This document shows positions 26,101-35,045 of a stretch of 64,000 nucleotides of DNA, in pieces (position 1 is the stretch's first letter; each line of letters opens with the position of its first letter). A model generated the notes under the pieces. The model saw nothing but the letters and a program-made list of their open reading frames with translations. It was not told where the DNA came from and searched no databases. The DNA lies in the NCBI GenBank assembly GCA_003225315.1, contig QHZD01000030.1:1-64000 (forward strand), given 5' to 3'. The position numbers were made by a program, and so were the translations under genes. This DNA comes from Acidobacteriota bacterium (GTDB lineage Bacteria; Acidobacteriota; Terriglobia; Acidiferrales; UBA7541).

Positions 26101-27885
26101 CTATTCGTCTCCGTCATCTCCGGCACTAAAGGCCTGAGTCACACTGGTACCCCACAGAACGGAATCGCCCCAGACGACGCTGAAGCCCTGATCGAGGTAG
26201 CTACCCCACACAACGGAATCACCCCAGACCACCGAATACCCTTGGACCGTGGTGCCGTTGAATACCGATGTGCCCCAAACAACTGAGGTACCCCACACTA
26301 CAGAGCTATTCCAGATCGAAGTGGGATCTGCGACCAAGTACGCGGTACGCGTCAACGGGTCGTAGTTCACGGACGGTGACTTCGCGCTGCCCAGTGTGGG
26401 CGGAGCGAGATCCGTGCTCGAGAGCGCAGCCGCGACGTCCACGAAACCCGTGCCAATGGCAAAGATGTCGTGCTGAAGAGCATGGTTAAAGCCATGGCTA
26501 TCAATTTCGTTTAGATAATGACTGTAGCCCTTCCAGGCTGTCTTCATGAGACGGGCCTTAACCTGATCGGGGGTCAGGGCTGGATTCTGTTGCAGCAAGA
26601 GCGCAGCCGCCCCACTGACTACGGGAGTTGCCATGCTTGTACCGCTGAGCCGGAAGTATTGCGGCGCACCATAGTAGCTGCCGCAACTTGTCCCTATGGA
26701 ATTACAAGGGAACACATCAAGCGAAGGGTATGTCGTGGCGAGGGTGTTGTTGGAAGAGAGCAACGACACGACCCGATTGCCAGGAGCCGCCAAGTCCGGC
26801 TTCACGACGTGGTCAATCAGTGTTGGCCCCTTCGAGCTATAGCTGGCGATCGATTGGCTCGACTGAGAGAACGATCCGTGCAGGTTGCTCGCCCCAACGG
26901 TAATCACATAGGGGTCGTTCGCCGGCGCGCCGATGGTGGCGTAGCCTTGAGTGCCTAGAGACATGTCTCGTCCGGAGTTCCCGGCCGCTACAACCACGAC
27001 GATGCCGGCATTCCACGCAGCTTCTGCCGCCTGGCAGAGTGGATCGAGCGTATAGCTCTCGTAGACTGGGCGTCCGAGCGACAGATTCAGAACACGGATG
27101 TTATAGGTGCTCTGGAGATTGATGGCTTGCTGGATGGCAGCGATCACTGAGCTGTCTGATCCAGCACCGTTTCCGTCCAGCACACGGAGATTGATTATAC
27201 TGGCTTCGGGCGCTATGCCACGGTAAACGCCGGGGTAACGTTTTTGCTGCGAATCCGTTCCGTTGGAGGAGATGATTCCGGCAACATGCGTGCCGTGGCC
27301 GTAGGCGTCCGTGGTCGAGGAATCGCCAGTTACAAAGCTTTGGCTATAGACGACGCGCGTGGCAGGAGCGCCGCGGTCAGTATAGAGGTCATCGTGCACA
27401 CCGACACCGCTATCCACGACAGCTATGCCTATTCCGGTTCCGTCCCAGCCCTGTGAATAAGCTATGTCGGCATTGACCGCGCGCACGACATGATCCAACG
27501 CGCCATTGAGTGGGCGATTGGGTGAGATGAAGACGACTTCGGGATCGTCGGCAAGGGCATCCAGCGCCTCGACAGGAATGGAATAGTGGGCGCCCTTAAT
27601 GACGTCTAGCTTCCTCTTCAGGACTCCGCCCTTATTGTGAACTTTCTGATGGTAGGCATTGGTCGGCGTTTGGTTAAACTGGATGATCACGTCTACCGTT
27701 GCGCCGTGTTTACCGCCTTTAATAGCATCAAGGTCTTTGGACAGCTTATGTTTCTTGCTGTCGGCAAAGGACAATCCGGCAGCCAGCAAAGTAATCAGGG
27801 CCAAGAGTGCCAGCCGTCTGCCCCAAGTCGTTGTCTTTAGAAAGCCGTCGTGAGGGGATCGCATTGATTCCCGAATGGCGGACAT
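26101..27885 (-). CDS. S8 subtilisin-like serine protease with C-terminal VWG repeats
   Basis: A 594-residue exported protease. The start at 27885 follows AGGAGTG, with a signal peptide at residues 20-42. An I9-like inhibitory propeptide spans about 60-125 (VDVIIQF...VVFISPNR). The catalytic domain has Asp158 (VVDSGVG), His197 (GHGTHVAG), oxyanion Asn303 (AAGNSG) and Ser417 (SGTSMATP), all intact. After the domain ends near 490, a linker leads to six short repeats of the form SV(V/L)WG(T/D/S) between residues 528 and 581 and an acidic tail (GDDGDE). Upstream in-frame codons lack a ribosome site. The co-transcribed membrane sensor-like gene follows. Confidence 0.92.
   Translation of the reverse strand: MSAIRESMRSPHDGFLKTTTWGRRLALLALITLLAAGLSFADSKKHKLSKDLDAIKGGKHGATVDVIIQFNQTPTNAYHQKVHNKGGVLKRKLDVIKGAHYSIPVEALDALADDPEVVFISPNRPLNGALDHVVRAVNADIAYSQGWDGTGIGIAVVDSGVGVHDDLYTDRGAPATRVVYSQSFVTGDSSTTDAYGHGTHVAGIISSNGTDSQQKRYPGVYRGIAPEASIINLRVLDGNGAGSDSSVIAAIQQAINLQSTYNIRVLNLSLGRPVYESYTLDPLCQAAEAAWNAGIVVVVAAGNSGRDMSLGTQGYATIGAPANDPYVITVGASNLHGSFSQSSQSIASYSSKGPTLIDHVVKPDLAAPGNRVVSLLSSNNTLATTYPSLDVFPCNSIGTSCGSYYGAPQYFRLSGTSMATPVVSGAAALLLQQNPALTPDQVKARLMKTAWKGYSHYLNEIDSHGFNHALQHDIFAIGTGFVDVAAALSSTDLAPPTLGSAKSPSVNYDPLTRTAYLVADPTSIWNSSVVWGTSVVWGTSVFNGTTVQGYSVVWGDSVVWGSYLDQGFSVVWGDSVLWGTSVTQAFSAGDDGDE
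26131..26319 (-). repeat. tandem SVVWG(T/D)S-coding repeats in the protease C-terminus
   Basis: Three doublets of SVVWG-type heptads (for example SVVWGTSVVWGTS and SVVWGDSVLWGTS) separated by degenerate units such as VFNGTTVQGY and YLDQGF. DNA copies differ at several codon positions, so this is an established repeat and not a recent slippage. Trp-Gly spacing suggests stacked beta-strands or a glycan/peptidoglycan-binding or anchoring surface. Confidence 0.75.
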
Positions 27886-28348
27886 TAGGTTCACTCCTGA
27901 CTCATTTGACGTAGGGCCTCTAATTCGGAACAGAGCCCTGAGGTGCGCGCTGCTATTTCGTACAGGGAGTATGTCGGCCAGGCTCAATCCGCGTCGATAG
28001 TACAGAGGGTTCCCGGGTTTAGTACGAAGGTACAGGCGGTTTCGCCTGTCCGGCGAAACATCCGGTGGGAATGGTTTTGTGGATCGGCGGTCTTTCCGCT
28101 TGAATGCCAGTATCCCTTTCAATACAAAACCCTCACGTACTATTCCCAATCAATGGCCCGCCAATCAGAATTTCCTTATTAGCAAGAGCCGCGTTCTGCC
28201 CATTTTGTTGCGCTGGAGCGTTGAAATGCCACGGGGCCACTCTAGCTAGGGAATGGAGTGTTTGTTGGTTTGTCTACGCGTGGGGCTTGGGCGCTCTTGG
28301 AAAGGTAAGAGCCCTGCAGGAGCCGATCGGCAGAGAGTAGGAACGCGT
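27886..28348. other. divergent intergenic region between S8 protease and HD-GYP gene
   Basis: 463 bases upstream of both genes. It contains the alternative hairpins at 28032-28059 and presumably both promoters. I looked for a GEMM-type cyclic-di-GMP riboswitch because of the adjacent cyclic-di-GMP enzyme, but the conserved core was not seen. Confidence 0.45.
28032..28059 (-). promoter_or_regulatory. two mutually exclusive hairpins in the S8 protease upstream region
   Basis: ACAGGCG and CGCCTGT pair around GTTT (28032-28049, 7 bp). GTTTCGCC and GGCGAAAC pair around TGTCC (28039-28059, 8 bp). Both use 28039-28046, so only one can form at a time. If transcribed as part of the protease leader it could act as a switch; it may also just be a dispersed palindrome (compare 432-451). 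Confidence 0.4.
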
Positions 28349-30796
28349 GTGGTAGCAATCGCTGCGAAGAACTACTGGAGCAACACGTGGAGTGACGTCA
28401 AGTCGCTAGGGATTCCTGCGCTTACTTTTATCTTCACTCAGCTGATCGGAGGGCTGCCTCTATTGCCTTATGCCCTGCTAAAATGGCACTCCGATGATAT
28501 TTTCCGATACGGCTGCTTTCTAACCGTCGCCCTGTGCGCCTCAGTGCTCAAAGTAAATTTGCCCGGCATCAAGGCTACGATGTCCGCGAACTTCCTCTTT
28601 ATTCTCGTCGGCATTCTTGACCTCTCTTATTCTGAAACACTTCTGATGGGCTGTCTCGGGGGACTTGTCCAGACTCTTTGGCACGCCCAACCGCGTCCGC
28701 GCCCAATTCAGTGGCTTTTCAACCTGGCGAACCTCGCTCTTTCCATCAGCGCCGCAGAATTGGTCTTTCATAGCAAAGTCGCCGCGGACGTCGGATTTCG
28801 CTGGCCCATGTTGATGGCTGCGGCGGCGACAACCTACTTCGCCTTCAATACCATTTCCGTCTCCGGCATCATCGCCATGACCGAGGGGCGCAATCCCGTC
28901 CACGTTTGGAAGGAATGCTATTTGTGGGCCTTCCCTTATTACTTGCTCGGTGCGCTGATCGCTTGTGGCGTGAGCGCGGTCAATCGGCTGATCGGCTGGC
29001 AGTTCGGCCTTCTGGCCTTCCCCATCGTTTATTGGATCTACCGCTCCTATCAAACGTATTTGAGCCGTCTCCAGGCGCAAAAAAAACACGCTGAGGAGAT
29101 TGCCGCGCTTCATTTGCGCACCATCGAGGCCCTTTCTTTGGCGATTGAAGCGAAGGACCACACCACCCATGATCATCTCCGTCGCGTCCAGGTTTATGCG
29201 GTCGAGATTGCCAAGGACCTCGGCGTGGACGACGCCCAGCTGAATGCCATTCGTGCGGCCTCCATGCTGCACGACATTGGCAAGCTCGCGGTTCCCGAGA
29301 ACATTCTCTCCAAGCCGGGGCGCCTCACGCCCGAAGAGTTCGAGAAAATGAAAATCCATCCGATCGTCGGATCGGAAATTCTGGATCGCGTCCAATTCCC
29401 GTATCCCGTCGTTCCCATCGTGCGCTCCCATCACGAAAAATGGGACGGCACGGGCTATCCGGATGGCCTGAGGCGCGAGGCGATCCCCATCGGAGCCCGT
29501 ATTCTTTCCGCCGTGGACTGTTTTGATGCTCTCGCTTCCGAACGGCCTTATCGCCGGGCATTGACTCCAGCAGAAGCCATGAACAACCTCAGCGCCGAAA
29601 AAGGACGCAGCTTTGATCCTCGCGTTGTGGAGGTCATGGAGCGGCGCTATCAGGAATTGGAGATGATGGTGAGTTCCATGGAAACCGAACGACTGCGCCT
29701 GGACATCGCCCCGAAGGTGGACCGCCAGGTTGCTCCCTCGTCCGGTTTCGCGGAATTGCCTGACGAAGCCGAAATCCGCGCTACCTCCTTCCTCTCTTCG
29801 ATCATTTCGGCGCGCCAGGAGGCCCAGCTTCTTTTTGAGCTTGCTCAGACGCTCGGGAATTCATTGAGCCTGAAGGAAACGCTTTCCGTCGTCGCGGTCC
29901 GATTGAAGGAAATGATTCCGCACGACTCGATCGTTTTCTTTGTTTGCCAAGACGGGATGCTGATTCCGGAATATGTTCATGGCGTGGACTACGATCTGTT
30001 CAGCTCCTTGCGTATTCCCATGGGACAAGGTCTCTCAGGCTGGGTCGCGCGCAACGAAAAACCGATAACCAATGGCAATCCTGCCGCGGAAACTCTCCAT
30101 CTCGGTCCTTCTTCGGGCATCACAAACTTGCAATCGGCCGTGTGCGTCCCTCTCCGAGGCCGCGTAGGTGTCGCCGGTGTCCTTACTCTTTACCATCGTG
30201 AGAAAAACTGCTTCACGAAGGATCATCTGCGCTTGCTCCTCGCGGCCAGCTCGAAACTCGGGCTCTCCGTCGAAAATGCGCTCCAATTCGAACAAGCGCA
30301 AAGCACCGCCAGCACCGATTATCTGACCGGCTTGCCCAACGCCAGATCGATCTGCCTCCATCTTGACAAGGAACTTACGCGCGTCCGGCGCTCCAAGGGG
30401 CCTCTTGCAGTGTTGTTGTGCGACCTGGACGGGTTCAAAAAGGTCAACGACAAACTCGGTCACTTGACGGGAAACAAGTTGCTTCAGGAAGTGGCCACGA
30501 AGTTCAAATCCTCCTGCCGGGAGTACGACCAGGTCGGCCGGCTGGGCGGTGATGAATTCGTCTTTGTGCTTCCCGAAGTCACCAGGGATCTCGTGACGGA
30601 GATGGAGAAACGGCTCACGCGCGCCGTGTGCGAAGCGAGCCACATGGTTTGCGGCGACACGATCGTTTCCGTCAGCGTAGGCAGCGCGTTTCATCCCGAC
30701 GACGGCGTTTCAGCGGAAGAACTTCTTTCGGAAGCAGACCGCAGCATGTATCAGGTCAAAGAACAGCACTATTCGAAGCTTCAGCCGGCCTCCTAA
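28349..30796 (+). CDS. membrane-anchored HD-GYP / GAF / GGDEF cyclic-di-GMP enzyme
   Basis: About 815 residues from the GTG at 28349 (AGGA 7 bases upstream; an ATG at 28253 is possible but poorly placed). Residues about 20-235 form a multi-spanning membrane module shared with the protein at 25314. HD-GYP domain at about 255-430: His308-Asp309 (LHDIGK), HHEKWDGTGYPDGL at 361-374. GAF domain at about 493-648. GGDEF domain at about 655-805 with intact GGDEF (733-737) and an inhibitory RxxD site (REYD, 724-727) five residues before it. All catalytic motifs are intact, so it can in principle both make cyclic-di-GMP (with product inhibition) and degrade it. It lies 41 bases upstream of the ABC transporter operon in the same direction. 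Confidence 0.93.
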   Translation: MVAIAAKNYWSNTWSDVKSLGIPALTFIFTQLIGGLPLLPYALLKWHSDDIFRYGCFLTVALCASVLKVNLPGIKATMSANFLFILVGILDLSYSETLLMGCLGGLVQTLWHAQPRPRPIQWLFNLANLALSISAAELVFHSKVAADVGFRWPMLMAAAATTYFAFNTISVSGIIAMTEGRNPVHVWKECYLWAFPYYLLGALIACGVSAVNRLIGWQFGLLAFPIVYWIYRSYQTYLSRLQAQKKHAEEIAALHLRTIEALSLAIEAKDHTTHDHLRRVQVYAVEIAKDLGVDDAQLNAIRAASMLHDIGKLAVPENILSKPGRLTPEEFEKMKIHPIVGSEILDRVQFPYPVVPIVRSHHEKWDGTGYPDGLRREAIPIGARILSAVDCFDALASERPYRRALTPAEAMNNLSAEKGRSFDPRVVEVMERRYQELEMMVSSMETERLRLDIAPKVDRQVAPSSGFAELPDEAEIRATSFLSSIISARQEAQLLFELAQTLGNSLSLKETLSVVAVRLKEMIPHDSIVFFVCQDGMLIPEYVHGVDYDLFSSLRIPMGQGLSGWVARNEKPITNGNPAAETLHLGPSSGITNLQSAVCVPLRGRVGVAGVLTLYHREKNCFTKDHLRLLLAASSKLGLSVENALQFEQAQSTASTDYLTGLPNARSICLHLDKELTRVRRSKGPLAVLLCDLDGFKKVNDKLGHLTGNKLLQEVATKFKSSCREYDQVGRLGGDEFVFVLPEVTRDLVTEMEKRLTRAVCEASHMVCGDTIVSVSVGSAFHPDDGVSAEELLSEADRSMYQVKEQHYSKLQPAS

Positions 30797-30837
30797 ATCG
30801 GATGCAGGCCCGGCAAACGCTTCGGCGTGAGTGAAAA

Positions 30838-31728
30838 GTGAACGAGACCCAAAAATCCGCGAATTTATTTCGGCTCGCGCTCCGGCGATTGGTCATTCTT
30901 TTCGGTCTCGGCCTCGTCGGAGCCCTTGCTAGCGCCACCCTGGTGCGTTTTGCGCCGGGATACGGCGTTACGGAGAGAGACCTCGATCCGCGCTTGAGCG
31001 CAAATAGTGCTGAAGCCTTGCGCCAAAAACAAGCGCTCAACCAAAGTCTGCCCGCGTTCTACTTCCACTATCTTTCAGCGCTTGCCCGCGGCGATCTGGG
31101 AGAATCCGATTCGCTCAAGCGCCCCGTTCGCGAACTCCTTCGCCAGAGGTTTCCTGTAACCGGCAACTCTGTCATTCGAGGCCTCGGAGTGGCATGGCTA
31201 GCCGCAGCGCTCTTGGCATCGCTGGGACTTGTCATTCGCGGTTGGTTTTTCGAAGCTTCGGCCATCGCCTTTAACAGTTTCCTGCTGTCTCTGCCCTCCG
31301 CCGTAGTGGCCATGCTTGCCGTTCATCTGCGCGCGCCGGTTTTCTTCGCGATTGCCGTAGCCGTCTTTCCGCGGCTCTATAGTTACATCCGAAACCTGCT
31401 GATTCGAGCATACGACCAGCCCCACGTTCTCGCGGCTCGCGCGAGAGGCTTGGGGAGCGGCGCCATTTTGCTCCGTCATGTGGTGCCTTTGGCAGCTCCG
31501 CCACTGCTTGCTCTTCTCGGAGTGTCGTTCGCCATTTCCTTTGGCGCTGCCATCCCTATAGAAGCGCTTTGTGATTCACCCGGTTTGGGCCAGCTTGCCT
31601 GGCACGCGGCTCTCAGCCGCGACCTGCCGCTCATCGTGAACGTCACCCTGATTGTTGCCCTCGTAATGCTTGTTGCGAATTCGCTTGCCGATTTTGCAGG
31701 CCGCACTTTCGCGGGGAGCACGTCATGA
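30838..31728 (+). CDS. peptide-type ABC transporter permease (DppB-like)
   Basis: 296 residues with about six transmembrane segments and the EAA loop (AARARGLGSGAILLRHVVPLA) of the dipeptide/oligopeptide/nickel permease family. The start codon is GTG at 30838. Its stop overlaps the next permease start by 4 bases (ATGA), indicating translational coupling. It forms the inner-membrane channel with the permease at 31725. First gene of a four-gene transporter operon directly behind the HD-GYP gene. Confidence 0.88.
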   Translation: MNETQKSANLFRLALRRLVILFGLGLVGALASATLVRFAPGYGVTERDLDPRLSANSAEALRQKQALNQSLPAFYFHYLSALARGDLGESDSLKRPVRELLRQRFPVTGNSVIRGLGVAWLAAALLASLGLVIRGWFFEASAIAFNSFLLSLPSAVVAMLAVHLRAPVFFAIAVAVFPRLYSYIRNLLIRAYDQPHVLAARARGLGSGAILLRHVVPLAAPPLLALLGVSFAISFGAAIPIEALCDSPGLGQLAWHAALSRDLPLIVNVTLIVALVMLVANSLADFAGRTFAGSTS

Positions 31729-32531
31729 CGCCTCTTCAGAAAGTGGCTGCCTCCTTCCTGTGCGCGCTTTTTGCTCTGATTGTGCTCGCAACATTTCTCT
31801 TGCCAGCGCACTACGCTCGCCAGTTCAGAGATATTCCCAACGCCGGTCCTTCCTCTGCGCATCCCCTCGGCACCGACGCATTGGGCCGCGATTTCCTGGC
31901 TCGCCTACTCTATGGCACGCGCGTTTCCTTGCTCCTTGCGCCGGCTGCCGCTCTTCTTGCGACTTTGATCGCCGCCGTATTGGGAAGCGCTGCCGGTCTT
32001 CTGGGAGGCTGGTTCGAACGCATTGTGCTGGCGGCGACCGATCTTTCTCTCGCTTTGCCGTGGCTATTTCTTCTCCTTGTCGTGCGTGCGATGTTGCCTC
32101 TCGACGTTCCGCCGCTCGTGTCCGTGGTCATTGCTTTTCTGATGATGGGCCTGCTGGGCTGGCAGGCTTCGGTCCGCGTCATCTGCGCTGCCGCGCGCGG
32201 CGTCAGAGACTCCGACTTCTTGCTTCTGGCGCGCTCCTCGGGCTGCAGACCCGCGCGCCTCCTGGTGCGCCATGTTGCGCCAAATCTCCGGCCGCTCTTC
32301 TATGCGCAGTTTTTCATTTCAATCCCGCTCTTCATTTTGACCGAAGCGAACTTAAGCATCCTGGGCCTCGGTGTCATGGAGCCGATGCCGTCCTGGGGAA
32401 ATTTGATGCGCGGCTTCGAGGATTTTTCCACGCTCTCGACAAATCCCTGGAGGCTGACGCCCCTCGTCCTCCTCGTGATTGTAGTCATGTGTTTTCATCT
32501 CGTTCTGCCGTCGCAGGAGGTCGCCCAGTGA
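31725..32531 (+). CDS. peptide-type ABC transporter permease (DppC-like)
   Basis: 268 residues with about five transmembrane segments. N-terminal LGTDALGRDFLARLLYGTRVSL is the DppC/OppC signature, and the coupling loop is LARSSGCRPARLLVRHVAPN. It overlaps the permease before it by 4 bases and the binding-protein start by one base (TGATG). Partner of the DppB-like protein. Confidence 0.88.
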   Translation: MTPLQKVAASFLCALFALIVLATFLLPAHYARQFRDIPNAGPSSAHPLGTDALGRDFLARLLYGTRVSLLLAPAAALLATLIAAVLGSAAGLLGGWFERIVLAATDLSLALPWLFLLLVVRAMLPLDVPPLVSVVIAFLMMGLLGWQASVRVICAAARGVRDSDFLLLARSSGCRPARLLVRHVAPNLRPLFYAQFFISIPLFILTEANLSILGLGVMEPMPSWGNLMRGFEDFSTLSTNPWRLTPLVLLVIVVMCFHLVLPSQEVAQ

Positions 32532-34177
32532 TGCGCCGCGTTTGGATTGTTCTTGCTCTTACCTTTGTCTCGTGCTGGCCGGCATTCGCCGGCCCCCAGA
32601 CTGCCGACCACTCCGGCGGCGAACTCCATTTCTGCTTGCGCGGTGAACCAAAAACTTTCAATCCGCTACTAGTCGAAGAGACGTCCTCGGAAACGATCCG
32701 CTACCTCACGGGCGGCGTCTTGATCCGTTTGAATCGGCAGACGCAAGCTCTCGAGCCCGGCCTGGCCACTTCTTGGAAAGTCAGCGCGGACGGCCGCACT
32801 ATCAAATTTCATCTCCGCACCGGCCTGCATTTCTCCGACGGCACGCCATTCACTTCCGAAGACGTCGCTTACACGATGAAAGCTCTGATGGACCCGCAGC
32901 TGCACTCGCCCACGGGCGACTCTTTCCGGTCCGGCGAAGGCCAAGTCACCGTTCAAACGCCTTCCGCGGATTCCGTCGTTGTTACTTTTCCTGCTCCCGT
33001 GGCGGGGCTTGAGCGCCTCTTCGATCAAGTCGCGATTCTCTCCGCGCATTCTCCCAAAAAGGAGATGGCCGTCCTCGGCCCTTTCTATGTCGCGGACTAC
33101 GCTCCCGGCTCCTCCATCCTTCTCCGGCGAAACACGAACTACTGGAAAAAAGACAAGGAAGGAAAGCCTCTGCCCTATCTCGATTCCATTCGACTCGATA
33201 TTCAGCGCAATCGCGATATTGAATTGCTGCGCTTTCGCCGCGGTGAAATTCATTTGATCGACGTCCTGGACGCCGAATACTTCGACCGACTGCAGAAAGA
33301 AACACCCGCAGTAGCCCACGATGCAGGCACGGGCCTAGATTCGGAGTTCGTATGGTTTAACCAAGTTCCCACTGCGCCTTTTGCCGAAAACAAAAAGGCC
33401 TGGTTCCGCTCCACGGAGTTTCGCAAAGCCATTTCCATGGCCATTAATCGCGACGATCTGTCCCGGATCGTTTTTGGCGGACACGCTCGCCCGGCCTTCG
33501 GGCCTGTTTCCCCAGCAAACCATTTCTGGTTCAATTCTTCGCTTCCTGCTCCGCAATACGATTCGGCCGCCGCGCTTCGCCTCCTTGCCCAGGCAGGTTT
33601 TCGTCTCGAAGGCAGCATGCTGCGAGATTCTTCAGGAAATCGCGTGGAATTCACCGTCATCACCAATTCCGGAAATAAATCGCGCGAGCAAATGGTTGCC
33701 ATGATTGAGCAAGACCTTTCGCAAATTGGAATTAAGGTCAACCTCGTCACGCTCGATTTTCCCTCGCTCATCGAGCGCATCACTCGCACGTATGACTATG
33801 AAGCTTGTCTCCTCGGACTCGTCAACACCGACCTCGATCCCAACAGCCAGATGAACGTGTGGCTTAGCTCCGCGGAAAATCATCAATGGAATCCCAAGCA
33901 ATCGAAGCCCGCGACCGCGTGGGAAGCGGAGCTAGACCGCCTGATGCACGCGCAGGCCTCCGCCACTTCGGACAAAAAACGCAAAGCCGACTGGGACCGC
34001 GTTCAGCAAATAGTTGCCGAGCAGCAGCCCTTCATCTATCTCGTGAACAAAGATGCCATGTCTGCCGTTTCGCCGGCCGTCGTCGGCTCCGCTCCTTCTG
34101 TGCTCGATCCCCACGCTTTCTGGAACGCGGAAGTTCTTCGCCTCGGCGCCGATCCCGCGTTGGGGGCACAGAAGTGA
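32531..34177 (+). CDS. peptide-type ABC transporter substrate-binding protein (SBP family 5)
   Basis: 548 residues. The ATG at 32531 overlaps the previous stop and opens a signal peptide (MRRVWIVLALTFVSCWPAFAG). Family 5 motifs follow: GEPKTFNPLLVEE, GLATSWKVSADGRTIKFHLR, FSDGTPFTSEDVAYTMKAL. Family members bind oligopeptides, dipeptides, nickel or small glycosides in the periplasm. An earlier in-frame extension overlaps the permease gene and is discarded. The substrate is not predictable. Confidence 0.88.
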   Translation: MRRVWIVLALTFVSCWPAFAGPQTADHSGGELHFCLRGEPKTFNPLLVEETSSETIRYLTGGVLIRLNRQTQALEPGLATSWKVSADGRTIKFHLRTGLHFSDGTPFTSEDVAYTMKALMDPQLHSPTGDSFRSGEGQVTVQTPSADSVVVTFPAPVAGLERLFDQVAILSAHSPKKEMAVLGPFYVADYAPGSSILLRRNTNYWKKDKEGKPLPYLDSIRLDIQRNRDIELLRFRRGEIHLIDVLDAEYFDRLQKETPAVAHDAGTGLDSEFVWFNQVPTAPFAENKKAWFRSTEFRKAISMAINRDDLSRIVFGGHARPAFGPVSPANHFWFNSSLPAPQYDSAAALRLLAQAGFRLEGSMLRDSSGNRVEFTVITNSGNKSREQMVAMIEQDLSQIGIKVNLVTLDFPSLIERITRTYDYEACLLGLVNTDLDPNSQMNVWLSSAENHQWNPKQSKPATAWEAELDRLMHAQASATSDKKRKADWDRVQQIVAEQQPFIYLVNKDAMSAVSPAVVGSAPSVLDPHAFWNAEVLRLGADPALGAQK

Positions 34178-35037
34178 CCGAGGTTTCTCCACTTCTTTCG
34201 CTCCGGCTCTCCGTCGATTACCGCAACAAACCTGGAGTCTTGCGCGATGTCTCGCTCGAAATCCAGCCCGGAGAAATTCTCGGCCTCGTCGGGCAAAGCG
34301 GCTCCGGAAAAAGCACCCTGTCGCTGGCGATTCTGCGTCTCCTTCATTTGAAAGGCGGAATCGCCCGCGGCGATCTGCGCTTCAAGGGCGAAGACCTCTT
34401 TGCAAAGACCGAAGCGCAAATGCGCTCGCTTCGCGGCCGCGAAATCAGCATCGTTCTGCAAAGCCCGTTGTCCTCTCTCAATCCCGCTCTTCGCATCGGG
34501 TCGCAACTCGGCGAAGCCTGGCGTGCTCACGCCACCGGAACGCAAGCAGAATGCTCCGCAGCCATCGGCAACGCGCTTTCGAGCGTGAGTCTCCCCAATG
34601 ACGCCGACTTTCTTCGCCGCCGCCCTGGCCAACTCAGCGTCGGTCAAGCCCAGCGCGTCATCATCGCCATGGCCATCCTTCACCGCCCTTCCTTGCTCAT
34701 CGCCGATGAAGCCACCAGCGCCCTGGACACCATCACGCAATCCGAAATCCTGCGCTTGTTTGCGCAACTCAACCGCGAACTCGGCATGGGCATCCTTTAC
34801 ATTTCCCACGATTTGCTGTCGGTCGCTACGCTCTGCCATCGCATCGCCATTCTGAACGCCGGCGAAATCGTCGAGTGCGGTCCCCCATCGCAAATATTTG
34901 GCGCCCCCCGGCACGCCTACACACAGAAACTTGTCGCCGCCCTCCCCCGCCTGCCTATTTTTGATTGTTCTTCCGGCACGCTCTCAAAGCCGGCTCCAAA
35001 CGAAGAACATCTCGAACCAGTTTTCAGAAGCAAATAG
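34174..35037 (+). CDS. peptide-type ABC transporter ATP-binding protein (DppD-like)
   Basis: 287 residues from the GTG at 34174, which overlaps the binding-protein stop by 4 bases. Walker A GQSGSGKST (40-48), Q-loop QSPLSSLNPALRIG, signature LSVGQAQR (154-161, with Val where Gly is usual), Walker B LLIADEA (174-180) and H-loop His212 are all present. Only one ATPase is encoded here, whereas most peptide transporters of this class use a DppD/DppF pair. It could act as a homodimer or borrow a partner from elsewhere. Confidence 0.9.
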   Translation: MTEVSPLLSLRLSVDYRNKPGVLRDVSLEIQPGEILGLVGQSGSGKSTLSLAILRLLHLKGGIARGDLRFKGEDLFAKTEAQMRSLRGREISIVLQSPLSSLNPALRIGSQLGEAWRAHATGTQAECSAAIGNALSSVSLPNDADFLRRRPGQLSVGQAQRVIIAMAILHRPSLLIADEATSALDTITQSEILRLFAQLNRELGMGILYISHDLLSVATLCHRIAILNAGEIVECGPPSQIFGAPRHAYTQKLVAALPRLPIFDCSSGTLSKPAPNEEHLEPVFRSK

Positions 35038-35045
35038 GCTTGGAA

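Noticed and set aside
27886-28348. Cyclic-di-GMP (GEMM) riboswitch between the S8 and HD-GYP genes
   Set aside because: Neither strand shows the conserved GEMM core or the paired helices around it; only simple palindromes are present.
32531-34177. Longer start (31670) for the ABC substrate-binding protein
   Set aside because: The extension overlaps the whole DppC-like gene in another frame and has Arg/Cys-rich nonsense composition. The ATG at 32531 starts a signal peptide.
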